Part shown: positions 57,363 through 64,000 of the stretch, one piece after another
Layout of the letters: every line of letters begins with the position of its first letter
How positions within the stretch are numbered: position 1 is the first letter of the stretch
Source: Begonia masoniana
Taxonomy: Eukaryota; Streptophyta; Magnoliopsida; Cucurbitales; Begoniaceae
Assembly (NCBI GenBank): GCA_022432975.1
Contig: CM039516.1
Location: 33,629,157-33,693,156 of the forward strand
Reading direction: 5' to 3'
DNA length: 64,000 nt
Translations under genes and position numbers: made by a program
Notes under the pieces: model-generated
Told to the model about the DNA's origin: nothing
The model's database searches: none
Seen by the model: only the letters and a program-made list of their open reading frames with translations

Positions 57363-58815
57363 AAAGTGTAAGGAAGCACTAGAGAGTTAAATGCCTCGAT
57401 GTTAAAGTGCATGACGCACTAGAGGATTTAACGTCTCGATGTTAAAGTGCAGGAAGCACTAGAGAGTTAAATGCCTCGATGTTAAAGTGCAGGAAGCACT
57501 AGAGAGTTAAATGCCTCGATGTTAAAGTGCAGGAAGCACTAGAGAGTTAATGCCTCGATGTTAAAGTGCATGACGCACTAGAGGATTTAATTTAACGTCT
57601 CGATGTAAAGTGCAGGAAGCACTGAGAGTTAAATGCCTCGATGTTAAAGTGCATGAAGCACTAGAGGATTTAACGTCTCGATGTTAAAGTGCAGGAAGCA
57701 CTAGAGAGTAAATGCCTCGATGTTAAGTGCATGGACGCACTAGAGGATTCTAACGTCTCGATGTTATGACGCACTAGAGGATTTAACGTCTCGATGTTAA
57801 AGTGCATGACGCACTAGAGGATTTAACGTCTCGATGTTAAAGTGCATGACGCACTAGAGGATTTAACGTCTCGATGTTAAAGTGCATGACGCACTAGAGG
57901 ATTTAACGTCTCGATGTTAAAGTGCAGGAAGCACTAGAGAGTTAAATGCCTCGATGTTAAAGTGCATGACGCACTAGAGGATTTAACGTCTCGATGTTAA
58001 AGTGCATGACGCACTAGAGGATTTAACGTCTCGATGTTAAAGTGCATGACGCACTAGAGGATTTAACGTCTCGATGTTAAAGTGCATGACGCACTAGAGG
58101 ATTTAACGTCTCGATGTTAAAGTGCATGACGCACTAGAGGATTTAACGTCTCGATGTTAAAGTGCAGGAAGCACTAGAGAGTTAAATGCCTCGATGTTAA
58201 AGTGCATGACGCACTAGAGGATTTAACGTCTCGATGTTAAAGTGCATGACGCACTAGAGGATTTAACGTCTCGATGTTAAAGTGCATGACGCACTAGAGG
58301 ATTTAACGTCTCGATGTTAAAGTGCATGACGCACTAGAGGATTTAACGTCTCGATGTTAAAGTGCATGACGCACTAGAGGATTTAACGTCTCGATGTTAA
58401 AGTGCATGACGCACTAGAGGATTTAACGTCTCGATGTTAAAGTGCATGACGCACTAGAGGATTTAACGTCTCGATGTTAAAGTGCAGGAAGCACTAGAGA
58501 GTCAAATGCCTCGATGTTAAAGTGCATGACGCACTAGAGGATTTAACGTCTCGATGTTAAAGTGCATGACGCACTAGAGGATTTAACGTCTCGATGTTAA
58601 AGTGCAGGAAGCACTAGAGAGTTAAATGCCTCGATGTTAAAGTGCAGGAAGCACTAGAGAGTTAAATGCCTCGATGTTAAAGTGCAGGAAGCACTAGAGA
58701 GTTAAATGCCTCGATGTTAAAGTGCATGACGCACTAGAGGATTTAACGTCTCGATGTTAAAGTGCAAGGTGCAAGTGGCACTAGAGGGTTGAACGCCTCG
58801 ATGTTTAAGTGTGAG
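57363..58815 (+). repeat. 40-bp tandem array, about 36 copies, two unit types
   Basis: Type a has AGTGCATGACGCACT and ATTTAACGTCTCGATGTTAA; type b has AGTGCAGGAAGCACT and GTTAAATGCCTCGATGTTAA. Each carries the inverted pair AGTGC/GCACT; type a adds TTTAAC/GTTAAA. Type b is more frequent at the left edge and near 58480-58720, type a in the middle. A few units are truncated near 57590-57780. Confidence 0.95.
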
Positions 58816-60018
58816 TCGCACTAGCGGGTGAACGCCTCGTTGTTAACGTGCATGAGCAAATGGTGGAAACTGTATGTGTTGTGCTGAAGTGTGGTGGCAT
58901 TGTTGTGTGGTGTGGCATTGTCTGGCGTGGCAAAGAATAAGGCATCATTTCGAGTGCGGGCAAATCTGTGTTTTGTTTCGTGTCGTTGTGTTGTTTGGTT
59001 GTTTTGTTCAGCGTTATGTGTAGCTTGCATTCTATTTGGTTGTATGTGTTAATCCCTACTTGCTAAGCATAAGCTTACGTGTGTGTGTGTTTGTTCTGTG
59101 GTGTAGGTAACGATGCGGTTACAGGTGAACTGAGCGAGTGAGCCATGACTTGGGAGCCGTCGGAGAAGTACGGGGCATGCCGGTGCAAGCAGTTGTCGGG
59201 GCGCCTCGACCATGGTCTTCGGAGAATGTGGGTTTTGTATTTTGGTAGTATTGTAAATGTCTGCTTGTAAGTTGATGGAAATGTGTAGTTCTTTTTGGGT
59301 GGATGTCTGATGTGTATTCGTTGTATTTAGTCATAGTTAAGGGTGATGTATCGCCCTGTATTGTGGACTTTCTTTATTTAGGGATGTGAGTGTTATAGTT
59401 TCTTTCTTTTCTGTTATTGGAAATTTAGTATGCTGGATAGTTGAGTGGACGGATAGTTGTCTAAGAGTATACTGGATCTGCTTGGGGATTTATTCGTTTG
59501 CAGGTACCTAGCGTTTTGGAGGCGCCATTTTCAGGCGTTACTTTGCCGAAATTTTCGGGAAGGACGCTGTGGTGCTTAAAGGTTAGGATTAAGAGTAATT
59601 AGTGAGTCTAGGCAGCTAGGTATGAAGTAAGAGAGTTTCGGGAGTTTAGTTTTAAATTCAGCTGTGTAAGTTATTTTTATGTTTGGGAGTCGGTTTTAAC
59701 GTGGGATTGGTTAGCAAAGTAGCGCTCCGAGCCAGGGTGGGTTTGGGGGCGTTACAATTTCCTTCCTGTTTGAAAAACATCAAAACACTATAAAATGAAA
59801 TATATTATCTATTCAGTCCCAAACATCCTAAAACATATTAAATCCTACGATCACCCTATCTAATTCACCATTAACCCAACATCACCCAAAAACTCTCAAA
59901 AACACCTAACCCTGAGTCAACCAGCCCTGCCAAAACACGCTCCGCCGCCACGAGCTCCGTTCATCGACCAACTACACTTGATCATCGTAGGGAGGTTCCT
60001 CACCTTCGTTCTCGTCAC

Positions 60019-60524
60019 CTACATCATACGATAAATACATTAAGCCTAATGCTTAGTAAAGAGTGTGCTAAACATAACATTACATATATGCATGACATTT
60101 GTAAAACAATTTCGTTTCGTTTTCTTTTCGTTAAACCATTTTCTTGCCCCGTGAGAAACACATGACTTGCCCCGTGAGAAATCATACATCTTATCCTGTG
60201 AGAAACATACATCGTTCGGAATTCATGATCGTTCTTTAATTTGACGTTACATAAAACATGCTCATAAATAGTTCGTATGCACTTTAATAAAACATGATGC
60301 ATGAGGAATGACATACGTAAAAACATCTATTGAACGACCACTAACTAATCACTAAGGCACTACTTAAGCTACCCGTCTTACCACCAACCCCTATAACTAC
60401 CTAATTTCATCACAACCATCATTATCAACATTGTTACGACGTAGGGCCTTAGTGGCCGGAAACCTAACACTCACTTACCTGGCGTCCTAGATATGCCGAG
60501 CACTGTCCGTTGAGCTTGGGTTAC
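60019..60524 (-). other. Intron-like cassette in Tekay-4 right LTR
   Basis: Exon-like block 60524-60479 (46 nt), donor GCCAG|GTAAGT at 60478, 460-nt segment, acceptor GATGTAG ending at 60019. Same lengths as in the left LTR. Confidence 0.5.
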
Positions 60525-61338
60525 CTAGGGCATTGAACAACACATCATTAATATCAACCCTCAAACATTATATCTAACAAATTGACGTCTCGAGCTAGGA
60601 CAAATTCTTCTAAAACTCCAACTCACTTCATTCGGGCATCTCGTCGAGCACATTGTGCTCACTAACTTCAAAGACTCCATTAATGGTGTTTTACCACCTC
60701 CAACATCCAACACTAAACCCTAAACTTCAACCCACTCCATTAATCTACTCCAACAACTTCAATAATCACTAATACATCATCAATGAGTAAGAAATTGACA
60801 ACCCTATCGATTTCTAACGAAATCCCTAAATTTCTTCACAAACCCTAACCCAAAATCACTCCATAAACGACTACTAACTCGACCAAAAACAAAGAGCTTA
60901 CTTGGAAGGTTGATTTGTTGAAGAAACTTGAAGGAAAAATGCCAAGAACGGAGGAGTAGATCGACGTAGGAGGTTTGGCCATGGAAGAGGAAAAAAGTCA
61001 CGAGGGAGAGGGGAAACCGTGGAGGAGAGGAAAAGTGAGGGGAGAAAGAGAAAGAAAATCCTTTTAATTAAGGATTTGACTCACTAATTTACCTTTTTGC
61101 CCTTTTATTATTTCCTTACTTACACCCGTCAATTAACCTATCCCTTTAGTTTCTCCAAACCATTTTATTTCACCAAATATTCCTATTTATTCTTAGGGCT
61201 CTAACGAAACTTCCCGTTGGCCATTTGGACTTAATTTATTATTTCTACGAATTATCACTCACTAAATGCTTAAAATATTAAAATTCTAAACTTATGGCTC
61301 GAAATCCTTAAAACGAAATTTCCGGGTGTTACATCTCT

Positions 61339-62180
61339 CTTCATGTTAGACCACCAGAAATGTTGTTTTAGATCCCTACATCTTGGTGCTTCTTGGATGC
61401 ACCGAGTATGCCGAAGAATGTGCCTCGGTCAAAATTTCTTCTTTAGCTCTTCGTCGTTAGGCACATACCATCTATGTATGAACTTTAATACGCCATCATC
61501 CAAAAAATGAAAATCAGACGAGTCCTCAGAGGTCATGCTCAACCGAGGTCATGCTCAACCGATACTTCTCGCACTCTAAGTTTTTCTGTTGAGCTTCTCG
61601 GATTTTGTCTATTATTGTCGGCCTAAGAGAAATGTTTACGAGCATAGTGGACAACTCAGTCACAATCTCCACATCAAACTTCTCAATCTCAGACCTCAGC
61701 ATTACCGACATTGATGCAAGCGAAGACTGACTCATAGTGGGCATTTAGCTTAAGGCATCAGCGACTTTATTTACCATTCTCTGGGTGGTACTTAATTTCA
61801 AACTCGTAGTCTTTAACGAACTCCAACCACCTTCGCTATTGCATATTCAGTTCTTTCTGCGTAAACAAATACTTTAAACTCATGTGATCCGAGAACACCT
61901 CACACTGTTGCCCATACATATAGTGTCTCCAAATTTTTAGCGCGAAGACAATGGCTGCAAGCTCAAGATCGTGTGTCTGATAATTTTGCTTATACGGCTA
62001 CAACTGTTGAGAAGCATAAGCATTGACTCTACCTTTTTGCATCAATACACAGCCAAGTCCGATCTTTGAGGCTTCACAGTAATTACTGAACTTATCACCT
62101 TCAACTGGCAGTGTTAAAACTGGAGCTGTGGTCAACTTCTGTTTTAGCTTTGAAAGCTTTTTTCGCATGCAGCCGACCAT
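61339..62180 (-). pseudogene. Tekay-3 RNase H and integrase N-terminal region
   Basis: Stretch 62180-61998 holds the RNase H start ([17 protein letters not shown], where the usual catalytic YCDAS Asp is Glu). 61744-61526 covers the linker to the integrase (MSVMLRSEIEKFDVEIV). From 61520 to the insertion point the zinc region is recognisable but frameshifted. A short duplicated phrase (GAGGTCATGCTCAACCGA) is at 61531-61560. The protein continues at 44374 beyond Tekay-4. Confidence 0.82.
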
Positions 62181-62960
62181 ACAAATTTTTCATTCTTCCT
62201 AGTCAAACGGGAAAGAGGGACTGCAATCTTTGAAAATCCCTCGATAAACTTTCGGTAATACCCGGCCAGTCCAAGAAATCCTCGTACTTCCTGCACATTC
62301 TTAGGCTGCGGCCAATCTCTGACAACCTGAATTTTAGTCGGGTCCACAGAAATTCCCTCTTGAGATATAATATGGCTAAGGAAACTAACTCGGTCCAACC
62401 AAAACTCACACTTGGAGAACTTTGGGTATAGTCGATGCTGCTTCAAGATCTCTAAAACAATTCGTAGTTGCTCCTCGTGTTCCTCTTTCGTCTTTGAATA
62501 GATCAAGATGTCTTCAACGAAAACAACAACAAAGTTGTCTAGGTAATCCTTGAAGACGCAATTCATCAAATCTATAAACGCTGCAGGGGCATTTGTAAGT
62601 CCAAAAGACATCACAAGAAACTCATAATACCCATACCTCGTTCGAAACGCTGTCTTTTGAATATCTTCTCTCTGAACCTTCAACTGATAATACCTCGAGC
62701 GTAGGTCAATTTTCGTAAACATTCGGGCACCCTGCAGTTGGTCAAACAGGTCATCGATCCTGGGCTACTTATTCTTCACTGACAATTTATTCAACTCTCT
62801 GTAGTCAACGCACATTATGAGAGTTCCGTCTTTCTTCTTAACGAACAGAACTGGCGCACTCCAAGGAGAAAAGCTAGGTCGGATGAACCCCTTGTCTAAC
62901 AATTCTTCCAACTGAGATTTTAGCTCCTTTAGTTCAGCAGGTGCCAGTCTGTACGGATTC
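62144..62960 (-). pseudogene. Tekay-3 reverse transcriptase
   Basis: Stretch 62722-62144 has [29 protein letters not shown] and [10 protein letters not shown], in which the first catalytic Asp of the FVDD motif is Glu. Then come the thumb and [16 protein letters not shown]. Upstream, 62960-62723 reads as the RT fingers with [10 protein letters not shown] sequence, but a stop near 62766 and a short deletion break it. Activity is not expected. Confidence 0.85.
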
Positions 62961-63630
62961 TTTGATACAGGCCCAGAGCTGGATAAACATCAATTGAAAA
63001 ATCGATCTCTCTATCCGGCGGTACTCTGGGAAGATCGTTGATGAAGATCTCAGAGAATTCTCTAACTACCAGAAGGTCCTTTGGTTTTACCCCGTTGAGC
63101 AACTGAGTATCGACCACCGTGGCCAGATAAACTGAGCATTCATCTTTAAATTGTTCATGGACCTTCATAGAATAGGAAGTAGGCGTCCCACTCAACCTAT
63201 TCATTGCCTGATAAGAAAACTCCTCTTTATCTGGGGGATGAAAAGTTACTAACCCGAATTGGCAGTCAATGGTGGCGAAATGGCATGACAGCCAGTCCAT
63301 CCCCAAAATCAGATCGTACCGCTCTATGCCCATAACTATCAACCGGGCATAAAGAATGTTATTCCCCACTGAGACGACATTACCCTGGAAAATTTGATCG
63401 GACTGCATATACTCTCCCGAAGGCAGCATTACTCTATACTCATACTCCGCTAACTCTAGTGCTAATCCCAATCTAGACACACATGCAGTTGAAATAAAGG
63501 AGTGCGTAGCTCCCGTGTCTATCAGTGAGAATACCGCTATACTAGTGACCATGATAGTACCTGCTATAACAGCAGGCTGAGCCTCGTCGTCGACGTCACC
63601 AGGCTCGATAAAGGCAAAGATCCTCAGCAT
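62929..63630 (-). pseudogene. Tekay-3 protease and pre-RT segment
   Basis: 233 residues, with FSLIDTGATHSFIS as the aspartic protease active site, MLPSGEYMQSD, YDLILGMDWLS and the pre-RT block [30 protein letters not shown]. The frame is lost at the Tyr-Pro motif near 62950 by a small deletion. Catalytic Asp present. Confidence 0.87.
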
Positions 63631-64000
63631 GACTTTTCTCTGATCCCTGCCTGCTGATCTCTACTTACTTTTGGGCAATCTCTGACATAGTGGCCAACCA
63701 CTCCACATCGATAGCACATATTTGTGCCAAACCTGCAATTGCCACTATGTTCTTTCTGGCACTTAGGGCACAGAGGCTGTCGAGGAGCCTCCTGGACTTG
63801 CTTTCCTTTTCCCTGGTCACACTTTCCAACATAGGGCCATTTCACTCCTCGTTGTTGTACTTGCTGTTGTTGCCCTCTCAGTTGCTAACCCTGATTCTGA
63901 GGTCGAGGCTGAATTTCACGGAAAAAGCCCTTAACAGGCTCTCTTGGTTTAACGCAAGTCAATTCTGTAGCCTTGAACTCCAAAGCTCTTGTTGCAATAT
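63624..64000 (-). pseudogene. Tekay-3 gag C-terminal part with zinc knuckle, cut by window end
   Basis: Stretch 63845-63624 contains CX2CX4HX4C as CYRCGVVGHYVRDC. Upstream of it the Gln-rich linker is visible to about 63900. Gag continues past base 64000, as do the primer site and right LTR of Tekay-3. Confidence 0.82.

Larger units (their letters stand above)
56353..59106 (+). other. Intron-like cassette with both arrays, LTR 55184-59756
   Basis: Acceptor GATAG ends at 56352. Exon-like block 56353-56410 (58 nt), donor TTCAG|GTAAGT at 56411, 2696-nt segment holding both arrays, acceptor GGTGTAG ending at 59106. The box before the acceptor reads CTAAGCATAAGCTTAC. An upstream donor-like GGTAAG is at 55686. 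After the acceptor, ACAG|GTGAAC may mark a further donor. Confidence 0.55.
55184..59756 (+). mobile_element. 4.6-kb solo LTR with two satellite arrays
   Basis: Perfect ATTTC duplications at 55179-55183 and 59757-59761. The uninterrupted site is in the partner LTR near 45070. It starts TGTAACATCCGGG and ends GGGGGCGTTACA. No genes, primer site or paired LTR, so a solo LTR in plus orientation. Without the two arrays it would be about 2.4 kb. Related in its first 1.2 kb to 23010-24300 and in its last 0.7 kb to 1-600 and 18420-19320. Confidence 0.92.
44380..61333 (-). mobile_element. Tekay-4: complete Ty3/gypsy chromovirus with two nested insertions
   Basis: Flanked by TCTCT at 44375-44379 and 61334-61338 inside Tekay-3 integrase. 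Own length about 9.25 kb: LTRs of about 2.25 kb and a 4.75-kb internal region. Gene order is gag, protease, RT, RNase H, integrase, chromodomain. The two LTRs are almost identical where compared (for example 48260-49771 and 59818-61333), which implies a young insertion, yet gag-pol has three stops and a frameshift. Confidence 0.93.
54524..61333 (-). repeat. Right (5') LTR of Tekay-4, with nested 4.6-kb solo LTR
   Basis: Own length 2232 bp after removing 55184-59756 and its ATTTC duplication. Same ends as the partner. Carries the shortened hairpin cluster (54770-54935), the 3' box and the seed repeat (60143-60212). Confidence 0.93.

Noticed and set aside
55184..59756. DNA transposon with TGTAAC/GTTACA terminal inverted repeats
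   Set aside because: The inverted ends are only the short LTR termini. Five-base duplications, TG/CA ends and sister copies that act as paired LTRs with primer sites show that it is an LTR.

Overview
The window is repetitive nuclear DNA of a flowering plant, most likely a eudicot. It is AT-rich and built almost wholly from nested LTR retrotransposons. Plant-type primer-binding sites (tRNA-iMet, TGGTATCAGAGC), Tekay/Del-like Ty3/gypsy chromovirus genes, a Sirevirus-like Ty1/copia element and a nuclear copy of plastid rpoC1 support this. No intact host gene, tRNA or rRNA was found. The species cannot be told from the sequence alone.

Layout by insertion layer, read from boundaries and 5-bp target duplications. 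The oldest visible piece is a gag-less copia remnant (21156-22034 and 38038-38264). Tekay-1 (visible 2465-21155) lies against it. Its left LTR holds another LTR (1-2464), its pol gene holds an 8.5-kb non-coding LTR element (4099-12585), and its right LTR holds a solo LTR (18420-20901). A Sirevirus (22035-38032) split the copia remnant; its left LTR carries a 4.2-kb solo LTR (23010-27215) and its env-position ORF carries another (28344-30731). Past a poly-G tract and a 100-N gap lies Tekay-3 (40528-44379 and 61339 to beyond the window). It is split by Tekay-4 (44380-61333), whose two LTRs hold a 3.1-kb element carrying host gene fragments (45130-48249) and a 4.6-kb solo LTR (55184-59756). Most coding elements lie on the minus strand.

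The most unusual pattern is in the long Tekay-type LTRs. All eleven LTR copies that can be compared (nine independent insertions) have the same order in the sense direction: an acceptor-like TAG, a 36-58 nt exon-like block, a donor-like AG|GTAAGT, a variable segment, then TGTAG|GT. In three insertions the variable segment holds large tandem arrays (23, 24, 23 and 40 bp units), and every such array lies between the donor and the acceptor. Two array units can be traced to one- to three-copy seeds at the same place in related LTRs. Four LTRs also share a hairpin with a compensatory base-pair change. A second highlight is the 3.1-kb element with a BAG/IQ-domain fragment and a piece resembling a plant EEIG1/EHBP1 NT-C2 protein.

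No retrotransposon reading frame is intact. Many stops look like C-to-T decay, as expected of methylated, silenced repeats. All product calls are from reading the translations and from memory of the families; no database search was possible.
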